A DNA stretch of 64,000 nucleotides, from contig NZ_JAGIYY010000001.1 in NCBI RefSeq assembly GCF_017813335.1, forward strand, positions 310,001 to 374,000. The letters run 5' to 3'. A program made the translations under genes and the position numbers. Below are positions 42,972-50,841 of this stretch, piece by piece. Position 1 is the first letter of the stretch. Each line of letters starts with the position of its first letter. The notes under the pieces were generated by a model. It was given only the letters and a program-made list of their open reading frames with translations, did not search any database and was not told where the DNA came from. Source of the DNA: Tianweitania sediminis (GTDB taxonomy: Bacteria > Pseudomonadota > Alphaproteobacteria > Rhizobiales > Rhizobiaceae).

Positions 42972-44209
42972 GCCGCCTCCTGAACGGGCGCTGCATTGCG
43001 CACCGCTTCTGGCGTCCATCGGTCTTCGTAGTTGTTCCAAAGGTTACGAAGAAAGGGCTGCACCTTGGTGGCCAGAAGATGGGTGTTCATCGAGGCTGTC
43101 TCTTCATCGAGATTGCCCATATGAAGACAGCCAATGAGTTGACCAACGCGAAGTTGCTTGACCATTTCTTCCAGCCTTTGGCGGACGCGCTCTGGGGAGC
43201 CGGCGATAATAAAGCCGTGCTTGTCGTAGTCCCAAAAATCCATCTCACCGCGATTAGCGCGGGCCTTTTCTTCCGGTGGCAATTTCTCGTTGGTTTGCGC
43301 GGCAAAGCGGCCCATGGCTTCAACCGACTTCTGCGTGCGGTAGCCTGGTCCGGTTTCGAACCCCGGATGCACGTACCGGTTGCGATAGAAATACTTCACG
43401 GCTTCCGAATACTTCGCCTCGGCTTCCGCATCGGTCTCGGCGCAGCAAATTAGCTGCGTGAAGGCCAGTTGGAAAGGATTGGTGTCATAGCCCGACTTGG
43501 CGGCGTGTTCCCACCACGCATCCACCAGCGGCTTTGCGGAATGGAGCCCGGAGAAGGAAAGCTGGCCGTAGCAGTAATCGTTCTTGAGCGCCAAATCCCA
43601 GGTTTCGACGCTGCCTTGCCCCGGCACCCAAACCGGAGGGCGCTTCTGCACCGGCCGCGGCCAAAGATTTACATATCGCAGCTTGGTGTACTTGCCGTTG
43701 AAGGCAAATGGTTCGTCGGCGGCCCACGCCCTTTGAATAAGGTCGCGCGCTTCATGAAAGCGCTCCCGCAGCTCAACGGGCGACACCCCATAGCAGTACA
43801 ACGTGTCCATCGGAGTGCCGAATACGAAGCCCGAAATCAGACGGCCGTTCGACAGGCAGTCAATCCAAGCCATCTCCTCCGCAACCCGGATGGGCGGATT
43901 ATAGAGGGCGAGGGAGTCGCCGATGATCAGGATGGCTGCCCGACTGGTTGTGTTCGCCAGAGCTGAAGCGAGCAAGTTGGGCGAAGGGGTCAGCGCGAAC
44001 GGCGTTTGATGGTGCTCGTTCATCGCAAGGCCATCGAAGCCCTGCCGGTCTGCCTGCTGCATCAGGCGAATGAACATACGGGTCATGTCGCCGACGACCG
44101 CAGGGTCGCACCGGCTGATCGGCGTGGTGACCCAGCTCGACTCCCCGGTTTGGCGGAAGTTCGTGGGCAGGTCCGGGTAACTCGCTTCTGCGAACCAATG
44201 AAGTTTCAT
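42968..44209 (-). CDS. LLM class flavin-dependent monooxygenase (bacterial luciferase-like)
   Basis: A 413-residue F420/FMN-type TIM-barrel oxygenase. GFDGLAMNEHHQTPFALTPSP near residue 55 and IGDSLALYNPPIRVAEEMAWIDCLSNGR near residue 105 are the luciferase-family landmarks. GSPERVRQRLEEM near the C-terminus is also typical. ATG 44209 has GGAGGAG 6 nt upstream; the frame extends to 44275 without a better start. It should use reduced FMN made by the flavin reductase at 39027. It is the first gene of the operon and lies just downstream of two operator-like repeats. Substrate unknown; the group includes Baeyer-Villiger and hydroxylating enzymes. Confidence 0.86.
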   Translation of the reverse strand: MKLHWFAEASYPDLPTNFRQTGESSWVTTPISRCDPAVVGDMTRMFIRLMQQADRQGFDGLAMNEHHQTPFALTPSPNLLASALANTTSRAAILIIGDSLALYNPPIRVAEEMAWIDCLSNGRLISGFVFGTPMDTLYCYGVSPVELRERFHEARDLIQRAWAADEPFAFNGKYTKLRYVNLWPRPVQKRPPVWVPGQGSVETWDLALKNDYCYGQLSFSGLHSAKPLVDAWWEHAAKSGYDTNPFQLAFTQLICCAETDAEAEAKYSEAVKYFYRNRYVHPGFETGPGYRTQKSVEAMGRFAAQTNEKLPPEEKARANRGEMDFWDYDKHGFIIAGSPERVRQRLEEMVKQLRVGQLIGCLHMGNLDEETASMNTHLLATKVQPFLRNLWNNYEDRWTPEAVRNAAPVQEAA

Positions 44210-44332
44210 GATCGACTCCTCCGTTCTGCGACCAGGTGAGGCGGTTCTCCCGTTCCGCGGCATGGCCGGCGCCACTTTGTGGCGAGCTGGCTGCGATGGT
44301 CTCTCCGATCAGGTCCTAAGTCAAGCCACATA

Positions 44333-44347
44333 TTCCATAATGTGTAG
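44333..44347. promoter_or_regulatory. IclR-type operator candidate, copy A
   Basis: TTCCATAATGTGTAG matches the inverse of copy B (44384-44398) at 13 of 15 positions, and lies about 125 bp upstream of the monooxygenase start. The two copies face each other and form a perfect 15-bp inverted repeat (44330-44344 with 44387-44401). TTCC...GGAA symmetry is common for IclR-family sites, and an IclR gene lies at 49759-50526. Confidence 0.5.
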
Positions 44348-44383
44348 AGTTATCGGGCTTGGCACCTTTCTCGCGCTAGTTAC

Positions 44384-44398
44384 TTCCACATTATGGAA
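44384..44398. promoter_or_regulatory. IclR-type operator candidate, copy B
   Basis: TTCCACATTATGGAA is itself a near-palindrome (TTCCA-n5-TGGAA). Its centre is 51 bp from copy A, about five helical turns. It ends 4 bp before the stop codon of the TRAP large permease. It probably belongs to the promoter of the monooxygenase operon. Confidence 0.5.
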
Positions 44399-44401
44399 TA
44401 T

Positions 44402-45709
44402 TTAACCGGTAAGGCTCGGTAGAAACAAGATGATCAGCGGAAAGGTCACCAGAAGGCAGAGGATCAACAGGTCCACGGCGATGAACCAGGTGACACCTCG
44501 GAAGACGGTTCCGAGGGAGATACTCTTGTCGACCACGCTTTTGATGACGAAGACATTCATGCCGATTGGCGGCGTCAACATGCCGATTTCGAGGATCTTG
44601 GTGAGGAACACGCCGAACCAGATCGCGTCGTAGCCGGACTCTCCCACAATCGGCAAAACCACCGGCAGGGTCAGCATCATCGCCCCGATCGGCTCCAGAA
44701 ACATGCCGAGTATGAGGTAGATCATAGTGATGCCGAGGATGATCAGGATCGGATCGGCGCCGAGGCTGAGGATGAGCTGTGTCAGGGCTTCGCCTGAGCC
44801 AGAAAGGGCAAGAAACCGGGTCAACATGCTTGCGCCGATCGCGATGATCATCAGCGAGGCAGTCGTGACGAGCGTATCGGTAGTCGCCGCGCGGATTGCG
44901 CTGAAGGTGAGCCGCCCCGTCACCATAGCGACCAGGGTCGATAGAAGCGCACCCATCGCGCCCGCTTCCGTCGGCGTGAAGAAGCCGCTGAACAGGCCGC
45001 CAAACACGCCAGCCATGATCACGAGCACAGGTGCGGTTTGGCCGAGAGCGCTAAGACGTTCCGCAAAGGTGAAGCGCTCAGCCACCGGGGGTGCCAGCTT
45101 TGGATTGAGCGTGGCGCGCACCATGATGAGCGCTGAATAGGCAAACAGGGTCAGCACCCCAACAACTAGTCCGCCCATGAAGAGCTTTCCGACGGGCGCT
45201 TGAGCAATCACCGAGTAGAGGATCATGATCAAGGAAGGCGGAATGAGCGCTCCGATCGTGCCACCTGCCGCAACCGAACCAGTGGCTAGCGCCGCATCGT
45301 AGTTGTACCGAGTCATCTCCGGCACGGCGATCTTGCCCATGGCGGCCGAACAGGCCACCGACGAACCCGTTACAGCGGCAAACCCCCCGCAACCGAATAC
45401 CGAAGCCACTGCGAGGCCGCCTGGAAGTCCAGAAAGCCAGACACGCGCAGCGGTAAAGAGACCTTCCGTCAGCCGGGCGTGATAACAAATGAAGCCCATG
45501 AACAGAAAAGCTGGAATTGAGCTCAGGACCCAGTTGGCCGAGAAGTGAAAGGGAATGATGCCCAACGATCCCCAAGCGATGCGCCAACCGAGCAGGGCCC
45601 AAATTCCACAATAAGACACAGCTATGAGCGCAAGTCCGATCGGCACGCGCAACAAGATCAGCGACAGGAGGCCGGCGACGAAGTAGATGCCGATCTCGAC
45701 TTCAGACAT
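44402..45709 (-). CDS. dctM: TRAP transporter large permease (DctM-like)
   Basis: A 435-residue membrane protein with 11-12 predicted helices. It has the family segments SIPAFLFMGFICYHARLTEGLF, TGSSVACSAAMGKIAVPEM, and GTIGALIPPSLIMILYSVIA. It carries out sodium-driven uptake of an organic acid delivered by the periplasmic DctP protein. The ATG overlaps the small-permease stop by 8 nt. The stop directly abuts the operator pair that precedes the monooxygenase operon, so the TRAP genes and the enzyme genes are adjacent on one strand and may be read as one long unit. Confidence 0.88.
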   Translation of the reverse strand: MSEVEIGIYFVAGLLSLILLRVPIGLALIAVSYCGIWALLGWRIAWGSLGIIPFHFSANWVLSSIPAFLFMGFICYHARLTEGLFTAARVWLSGLPGGLAVASVFGCGGFAAVTGSSVACSAAMGKIAVPEMTRYNYDAALATGSVAAGGTIGALIPPSLIMILYSVIAQAPVGKLFMGGLVVGVLTLFAYSALIMVRATLNPKLAPPVAERFTFAERLSALGQTAPVLVIMAGVFGGLFSGFFTPTEAGAMGALLSTLVAMVTGRLTFSAIRAATTDTLVTTASLMIIAIGASMLTRFLALSGSGEALTQLILSLGADPILIILGITMIYLILGMFLEPIGAMMLTLPVVLPIVGESGYDAIWFGVFLTKILEIGMLTPPIGMNVFVIKSVVDKSISLGTVFRGVTWFIAVDLLILCLLVTFPLIILFLPSLTG

Positions 45710-46253
45710 TTTCGATGTCCTCTCGCACGGTCACTGAAGCGGCCTCGAGCTTTTCTTCGAAGGGTTTTCCGGTCAGCAGGCAAAGGAGCTTGTAGACACT
45801 GGCAAGTGTGGCGACGCCGAAACCGATTGGCAGCATGAAATAGCTTGGCCACACGGGGAGCTGATCACCGCCGGCGATGATCAAAGCGGAACCGCGCCTG
45901 AAGTTTGACATGGCTTCGATCCAGCTGCGCCAGCACATTAACGCCAGCACAATGATCGCCAGCACGGTCGCTAAAACGATCAGCACGTGAACCACGCGCT
46001 TCGGCAACAGTTCGGTCACGACCTCAACCGAGATATGCGCGTCGCGACGCTCCACCATGGCAAGCGCAAGGAAGGTGATCCCGATCATGTAGAAGTAGGA
46101 CACCAGCTCGATGGTACCCTTGATGGGCGCGTTGAATAGTCCGCGCATCACCACGTCTGCTGAAACATGCAGGATGAGAAGCATCACCAGAATGGATGCG
46201 ACGAAGCTGAGTGCGCTGGAGGTGCCGCGCATCACACTGGAGAGGAACTTCAT
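45702..46253 (-). CDS. dctQ: TRAP transporter small permease (DctQ-like)
   Basis: A 183-residue membrane protein with four helices, including SFVASILVMLLILHVSADVVMRGLF (first) and GTIELVSYFYMIGITFLALAMVERRDAHISVEV, typical of DctQ. ATG 46253 is chosen with GGAG 6 nt upstream; the open frame to 46295 adds a non-hydrophobic tail. It follows the binding-protein gene after 84 bp containing a hairpin and overlaps the large permease. Confidence 0.86.
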   Translation of the reverse strand: MKFLSSVMRGTSSALSFVASILVMLLILHVSADVVMRGLFNAPIKGTIELVSYFYMIGITFLALAMVERRDAHISVEVVTELLPKRVVHVLIVLATVLAIIVLALMCWRSWIEAMSNFRRGSALIIAGGDQLPVWPSYFMLPIGFGVATLASVYKLLCLLTGKPFEEKLEAASVTVREDIENV

Positions 46254-46306
46254 GGTTTTCTCCGAGATCGGGCTTGAATGAGGCCCGAAGGGCACGCAAG
46301 TCGAAA

Positions 46307-46331
46307 CGCCCCGGCCATAATAGCCGGGGCG
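46307..46331 (-). terminator. hairpin between TRAP binding-protein and small-permease genes
   Basis: CGCCCCGGC, loop CATAATA, GCCGGGGCG is a perfect 9-bp GC stem, 6 bp after the DctP stop. It has no T-run on the minus strand, so a partial terminator or 3' stabiliser that raises DctP over the membrane subunits is likely. It parallels the hairpin at 32071-32099. Confidence 0.6.
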
Positions 46332-46337
46332 GATGCC

Positions 46338-47486
46338 TCACATACCGTGCTGCGCGACATCGACCTTCTGGAAGATCCGATCCCAGAACAGCGTGCGCAG
46401 GTCTTCACGCGAGTCCACGCCATCAACAAGGCCAAGCCACTCATCGTAGAGCGCGGTGAATTCCTTGGCGATTTCATCGGCTTCCTGGACACCGAAGTCG
46501 GTGCGATAAGTTTCGATCGTGCGTGGAAGGTCTTCTTCCGTGAAGGTGCGCATCTTTGCGAGCACCTCGGGGTCACCCTTGATCAACTGGATGTTGCGGT
46601 CGGCGGCCACCTTTTCATTGGTGACCGCGTCAGCGTAATAGCCCCAGGTGATATCCGCCGAGATCTGGCTTGCACCCCACAGCGCTGCTGCGCGCTGCTT
46701 TTCGTCCAAAGCCTGCCAGCTGTCGCGGTTGTAGTTGTTGATCGCAACATTGGACGATAACCCGCCCGGTACGTCGACAGTCACCGCCTTGGCTACGTCT
46801 GCAAGGCTCATATTGGTGAGCTCTGGCAGAGAAAGCTGGGTGCAGTCCGCAACGCCCTGGCTCAAAGCTTCATAGGACTCATTTGGCGGAAAGGACACAG
46901 GTGCGGCCCCCAAATAGGTAAACATGCGTCCGACCACCGGATGACTGACCCGGATCTTCATGCCCTGTAGGTCGGCCATGGTTTTGATTGGCTTGTTGCA
47001 GATCGCCATATTGATGGAGCTTGTCGCGCCGCCCATGTAAACTTGGTTCTGGCCAGCGAAGTCCTCCAGGCAGCCCGGGCAATGCAGCATCGTGTATTCA
47101 GTCACGGCGCCTGCATAGGCAACGCTTTCCTTGCCCTTCGTTTCCCGCAGATTCACCATAAGCTGCATGTCCTGCATCAGCATGTAGCGGGGGTAGTCGC
47201 GCGGTGACAGTGAGGCCACAACATAGGCGATGTCCGCGAGACCGTCGCGCAGGCCGGGACCGGCCTCTGCGAGGCTGAGAAGCGAAAGCGCGAAATTGCG
47301 GATGGTGAGTTCGCCTTCAGAGCGTTCTTTGATCGCAGCCGCGTAGTCGTCGGCTGCGCGCCCGACCGTTGAAGCGGCCGGGTATCCGAACGCGTAGTTC
47401 AGTTCGGTTGCACTGGCGGTTCCCGCGGTGAGTGTCGCGGCAAGCAGGCTCGCGATGAGTGGCGAGACCTTCATTTTGATTCCCAT
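46338..47486 (-). CDS. dctP: TRAP transporter substrate-binding protein (DctP-like)
   Basis: A 382-residue periplasmic protein with a signal peptide (MGIKMKVSPLIASLLAATLTA, cleavage near TASATE), mature start LNYAFGYPAASTVGRAADDYA, and the conserved Arg region MADLQGMKIRVSHPVVGRMFTYLG, where an Arg binds the ligand's carboxylate. ATG 47486 has GGAGG 5 nt upstream. It is divergent from the alpha-hydroxyacid dehydrogenase gene over a 326-bp gap. A carboxylate ligand is expected from the family; its identity is unknown. Confidence 0.87.
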   Translation of the reverse strand: MGIKMKVSPLIASLLAATLTAGTASATELNYAFGYPAASTVGRAADDYAAAIKERSEGELTIRNFALSLLSLAEAGPGLRDGLADIAYVVASLSPRDYPRYMLMQDMQLMVNLRETKGKESVAYAGAVTEYTMLHCPGCLEDFAGQNQVYMGGATSSINMAICNKPIKTMADLQGMKIRVSHPVVGRMFTYLGAAPVSFPPNESYEALSQGVADCTQLSLPELTNMSLADVAKAVTVDVPGGLSSNVAINNYNRDSWQALDEKQRAAALWGASQISADITWGYYADAVTNEKVAADRNIQLIKGDPEVLAKMRTFTEEDLPRTIETYRTDFGVQEADEIAKEFTALYDEWLGLVDGVDSREDLRTLFWDRIFQKVDVAQHGM

Positions 47487-47583
47487 GGTTTCCTCCCTGA
47501 ATTGGTTTATCGGATCGGGTTGCAGACGGTCCTCCTCGACCAGTCCACCAGCCCCGCTCGCACGAGGCAAGCTCCTGCCTAAA

Positions 47584-47598
47584 CTCCACATAGTGACA
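47584..47598. promoter_or_regulatory. degenerate IclR-type site upstream of dctP
   Basis: CTCCACATAGTGACA agrees with TTCCACATTATGGAA (44384-44398) at 10 of 15 positions, with the CCACAT core intact. It lies about 100 bp upstream of dctP. Confidence 0.3.
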
Positions 47599-47761
47599 CA
47601 TCAAGATTGCAACTTGTTGTGCCTCGACTGTCAAGCGGGATTTTCAATCTCCAGCTGTCCTTACTGATTGTCACAGCGGAACTTTGCTGTTGCCGGCCTC
47701 TGAACGGTGTTTATTGGATCGGATCCGCCTAGCAAAGGTGGGATCGCTTTTTGAACTTTGT

Positions 47762-47776
47762 TGTCGCATAGTGGAA
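47762..47776. promoter_or_regulatory. degenerate IclR-type site upstream of the alpha-hydroxyacid dehydrogenase
   Basis: TGTCGCATAGTGGAA agrees with TTCCACATTATGGAA at 10 of 15 positions, with the TGGAA arm intact, and shares CATAGTG with the site at 47584. It lies 37 bp upstream of the start codon at 47813. Confidence 0.3.
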
Positions 47777-47812
47777 ATTCTCCTCTTGGAGGGCGTTCCG
47801 TGGAGGACAGGG

Positions 47813-49021
47813 ATGCTGTTGAATTTTCACGATTATCGCGCCCAAGCGAGGAAGCGCCTCCCGCGCTTCCTTTTCGATTACATCGATCGTGGTGCGGAGG
47901 ACGAAACAGCCCCGCGCCAACACCGGGCGGATCTCGATGCCTTGCGATTTCGGCCCGACATGCTGACTGGTCACGCCACGCGCGACCTTTCGGTCGTGGT
48001 TTTCAACAAGCAACTTCCCTTTCCCTTGATCGTGGCTCCGACGGCTCTGGCCGGCCTTGTGCTGCACAATGGCGAAATCGCCTTGGCGCGTGGCGCGGAA
48101 ACCTTGTCGTTGCCTTACTGCGTGTCCACTCAAGCCATCACCTCGATTGAGGCGATCCGCGCGGGGGCGCCCGAAGCAGACCTTTGGTTCCAGCTGTATG
48201 TTTGGAAGAACCGGGAACAGATGCGAAGCCTGCTGCAGCGCGTCGCCGGTTGCGGCATCGACACGCTCGTGGTGACGGCGGACACGCCGGTCCTGCCGAA
48301 CCGAGAATATAACCTGCGCAATGGTCTCACCACGCCGCTCCAGCCAAGCTTCCGCGTCGCGCTTGATCTGGCGCTTCACCCTCGCTGGTCGTTGCAAGTC
48401 CTTACGACTTATCTTCGACAGGGTGGCCTGCCTCAGCTCGGAAATTATCCGCCGGCATTTCGCACAAGGGTGGGGCGCGCAGCCATGGCCGCGGATTTCA
48501 CGATCGACCACTGCTTGAGCTGGCGGGACATTGCCGAATTGCGTCGTGCCTGGTCTGGACGCCTGCTTGTGAAGGGGATTCTGACCGTCAACAACGCTGA
48601 GCAAGCCTTCCGTGAAGGAGCGGATGGAATTGTCGTATCGACGCACGGGGCGCGCAACTTGGACAGCGTGGTGTCGACCGCCCGCGCCTTGCCGCCCATC
48701 GCGGACGCTGTGGGGGACAAGCTGACGCTTCTTGCCGACAGTTGCATCCAGCGCGGCAGTGATGTCATCAAGTACTTGGCTTTGGGTGCGCGTGCCGTGA
48801 TGCTTGGCCGTGCGCCTCTTTGGGGCTTGACCGCAGGCGGACAAAAGGGTGCGGAGGCAATGCTGACGCTGCTGGGACGCGAAATCGACCTCACGCTGGC
48901 GTTGCTTGGCCGCGAAGCACTGAGTGACTTGGAAGGCTGCATCGACAAGGAGGATGGCGGTGATGCAAACCCACGATCAAACTGCAGCTTGGCTGCTCGA
49001 TCAGCACTCGAACAAGTCTGA
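47813..49021 (+). CDS. FMN-dependent alpha-hydroxyacid dehydrogenase (L-lactate dehydrogenase/LldD family)
   Basis: A 402-residue TIM-barrel flavoenzyme. It starts NFHDYRAQARKRLPRFLFDYIDRGAEDE as usual for the family. Further landmarks are FPLIVAPTALAGLV, VTADTPVLPNREYNLRNG, the lysine of LLVKGIL, the catalytic His and substrate Arg in VSTHGARNLD, and the phosphate loop LLADSCIQRG and MLGRAPLW. Ser-Thr-His replaces the usual Ser-Asn-His. ATG 47813 has GGAGG 6 nt upstream. It oxidises an alpha-hydroxy acid (lactate, mandelate, glycolate or similar) to the keto acid. Divergent from the TRAP genes, it may oxidise the imported hydroxy acid. Confidence 0.85.
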   Translation: MLLNFHDYRAQARKRLPRFLFDYIDRGAEDETAPRQHRADLDALRFRPDMLTGHATRDLSVVVFNKQLPFPLIVAPTALAGLVLHNGEIALARGAETLSLPYCVSTQAITSIEAIRAGAPEADLWFQLYVWKNREQMRSLLQRVAGCGIDTLVVTADTPVLPNREYNLRNGLTTPLQPSFRVALDLALHPRWSLQVLTTYLRQGGLPQLGNYPPAFRTRVGRAAMAADFTIDHCLSWRDIAELRRAWSGRLLVKGILTVNNAEQAFREGADGIVVSTHGARNLDSVVSTARALPPIADAVGDKLTLLADSCIQRGSDVIKYLALGARAVMLGRAPLWGLTAGGQKGAEAMLTLLGREIDLTLALLGREALSDLEGCIDKEDGGDANPRSNCSLAARSALEQV

Positions 49022-49748
49022 TTTCATTCCCTTTGCGCAATCGCACGGCATCATGGATGTCGACAGCGCGTATGCGGTGCAGGATGCTTATGTCCGTAAG
49101 ATGCAGCAATCAGGGCTCGGAGCAATCCGCGGCTGGAAGATTGGGCTGACGTCGAAGCGCATGCAGGCGATGTGCGGGATCGACCAACCGGTAGCTGGTG
49201 CAATCCTGGCAAGCCGCGTTTACCCATCGAACTCGCAGGTCTCCCACGCGCGGTTCGGCCGTCTCGGGCTCGAGTTCGAAATATGCACGCGGCTTGGCGC
49301 TGATTTGCCGCCTCGCAACGGTCCCTGGAGTTTCGCTGAGGTTCAGGCCGCTGTGGATGGGGTGGCTGCGGCGGTGGAATTGATTGACGATCGCAAGGCA
49401 GACTACACCCTGCTGGAGGTCCAGGCGCTGATTGCCGACAACTCTTGGAACGCAGGCGTCATTCTCGGGAACTGGACCTCGCCTCCAGCCGATCTAAACG
49501 CGCTCGAGGGCGTCGTCACGCTAAACGGCGCCGAGCTTGACCGTGGCTTCGGCCGGGACGTCCTCGACGGTCCGCTGCACGTGCTTCACTGGCTCGCCAA
49601 TCACCTTCGAGCCCGCAAGAAGGGCCTTTTCGCAGGTGAGATCGTGATGACGGGCAGCCTCATTACGACCTCCTTTCCGGAGGCGGGGAGCCACTATTGC
49701 TTTGAGCTCGGCGACTTGAGCCGCGTGGAGCTTCAGGTAGGCGTTTGA
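48963..49748 (+). CDS. 2-keto-4-pentenoate hydratase-like protein (MhpD/fumarylacetoacetase-related)
   Basis: A 261-residue lyase-type enzyme with AYAVQDAYVRKMQQSGLGAIRGWKIGLTS, LGLEFEICTRLGADLPP (metal-binding Glu residues), VAAAVELIDDR and LLEVQALIADNSWNAGVILG. These are the landmarks of MhpD/HpaH/4-oxalocrotonate decarboxylase proteins. It would add water to (or decarboxylate) a 2-hydroxydienoate from a meta-cleavage-like pathway. ATG 48963 has AGGAGG 9 nt upstream and overlaps the dehydrogenase gene by 59 bp, which is unusually long. Its presence suggests that ring-derived or dienoic acids are intermediates. Confidence 0.84.
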   Translation: MQTHDQTAAWLLDQHSNKSDFIPFAQSHGIMDVDSAYAVQDAYVRKMQQSGLGAIRGWKIGLTSKRMQAMCGIDQPVAGAILASRVYPSNSQVSHARFGRLGLEFEICTRLGADLPPRNGPWSFAEVQAAVDGVAAAVELIDDRKADYTLLEVQALIADNSWNAGVILGNWTSPPADLNALEGVVTLNGAELDRGFGRDVLDGPLHVLHWLANHLRARKKGLFAGEIVMTGSLITTSFPEAGSHYCFELGDLSRVELQVGV

Positions 49749-49758
49749 GGAGCGTTTC

Positions 49759-50526
49759 TCAGCGCAGATCGAGCGCCGCTCCAATCCGATCGGCGGTCAT
49801 GCGCAGAATGCTCACGGTTTGGCTGAGCTTTTCGTTGCGCAGTCGTTCCCGCGTTGACACGAGAGCCAAGTAGAGGCTGGGACTGGCCTTGTGGGTGGCG
49901 ACCACCACCGCGATACCCCGCAGCCCTTGCAAAGGCTTGTCGACGATATCGGCATAGCCATGGGCGCGAGCGAACGCCACGCGTGCCAGGATCTCCTCGC
50001 GGCTGATTGGCCAAAGCGCATATTGTGGTGCCGAAAGGATTTCGTCGATCTCGGCATCGCTTAAGGCGGCAAGGAGTGCGACGCCACCCGTCCCCACCCC
50101 GAGCGGCAGGCGTTCGCCTGCATCCACGATGCGGGAGAGGATCTTTTCCTCACCTTCCGCATGGCTGAGTGCGACGGCCTCCCACCGGGCACGCATGCCC
50201 AAGATCGCAGTCATGCCAGTGTCCGCGGAAAGCGCCCGCACATGGGGCAAGCAAAGCTCAACGACTTCGCCATGGAAGTTCGAGGCGAGCCCCAGTTCGT
50301 AAGCCAGCGGCCCTAGTCGGTACAGCCGCCCCTGGGCATCCTGAACAACGAACCCTTCGTAGATGAGCGCCATCAGAATGCGACGCGTCGTTGGCTCCGC
50401 GAGCCCCGTTGAAAGAGCAATGTCGCGCAAGCGTCGTCCGCCGGGCATGCCGCGCGGGATTGCCCGCAGCACATCGGCGGCTCGGGATATAAGTTGCGTA
50501 CCCTGAGGAGGGTCTTGTCGGGTCAT
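49759..50526 (-). CDS. IclR family transcriptional regulator
   Basis: A 255-residue regulator with a winged helix at residues about 10-75 (ISRAADVLRAIPRGMPGGRRLRDIALSTGLAEPTTRRILMALIYEGFV). A GAF-like effector domain follows (GMTAILGMRARWEAVALSHAEG, and LPLGVGTGGVALLAALSDAEIDEIL, the family's C-terminal signature). The ATG at 50526 is chosen because the helix-turn-helix begins soon after it. It converges with the hydratase gene (10 bp between stops). It is the natural regulator of the 39-50 kb cluster, probably through the repeated TTCC/GGAA sites. Confidence 0.86.
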   Translation of the reverse strand: MTRQDPPQGTQLISRAADVLRAIPRGMPGGRRLRDIALSTGLAEPTTRRILMALIYEGFVVQDAQGRLYRLGPLAYELGLASNFHGEVVELCLPHVRALSADTGMTAILGMRARWEAVALSHAEGEEKILSRIVDAGERLPLGVGTGGVALLAALSDAEIDEILSAPQYALWPISREEILARVAFARAHGYADIVDKPLQGLRGIAVVVATHKASPSLYLALVSTRERLRNEKLSQTVSILRMTADRIGAALDLR

Positions 50527-50841
50527 CGAGGCTAATACCAAGGCTCTTCTAGAACGTGGAAGCCATAGGTCTTCTTGAGCTGAAATGCCAAGGGATTGGA
50601 AGGGCTTTGCTTCGCTTGATGAAGGTCGACGGCTTTTCTTCAGCTCTCTTTCTCGCAACGTCGAGGTATCCCGCCGAAGTGAATAGGCCGGCCTGTGTTG
50701 TCAGGACAGTTATCTTTAAGCGAGAATGGTCCTCCTCAAGCACAGCCGCACATGTCAGAGCCCGACATCGGGTTGGTTCAAAATCTAGCTCTCCCGGACA
50801 GCGACTAATTGCGCTACCAGATCGACCCTCAGGGGGTGCCG
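50527..50841. other. 315-bp divergent gap with no recognised gene
   Basis: The gap lies between the starts of the IclR and GntR/HutC regulator genes. A 118-codon plus-strand open frame (50556-50912) overlaps the regulator start and resembles nothing. Neither the GTATAGAC operator nor a clear TTCC/GGAA site is present, so autoregulation of the two regulators is not supported by sequence. Confidence 0.5.

Larger units (their letters stand above)
47487..47812. other. 326-bp divergent promoter region
   Basis: The gap lies between the divergent dctP and alpha-hydroxyacid dehydrogenase genes. It holds two degenerate copies of the TTCCACATTATGGAA site (47584-47598 and 47762-47776), listed separately. 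No protein-coding frame with a family match is visible, although the dehydrogenase frame stays open upstream to 47684. Confidence 0.55.

Noticed and set aside
47729-48844. 371-codon minus-strand open frame
   Set aside because: It is antisense to the FMN hydroxyacid dehydrogenase; no ribosome-binding site or family motif.
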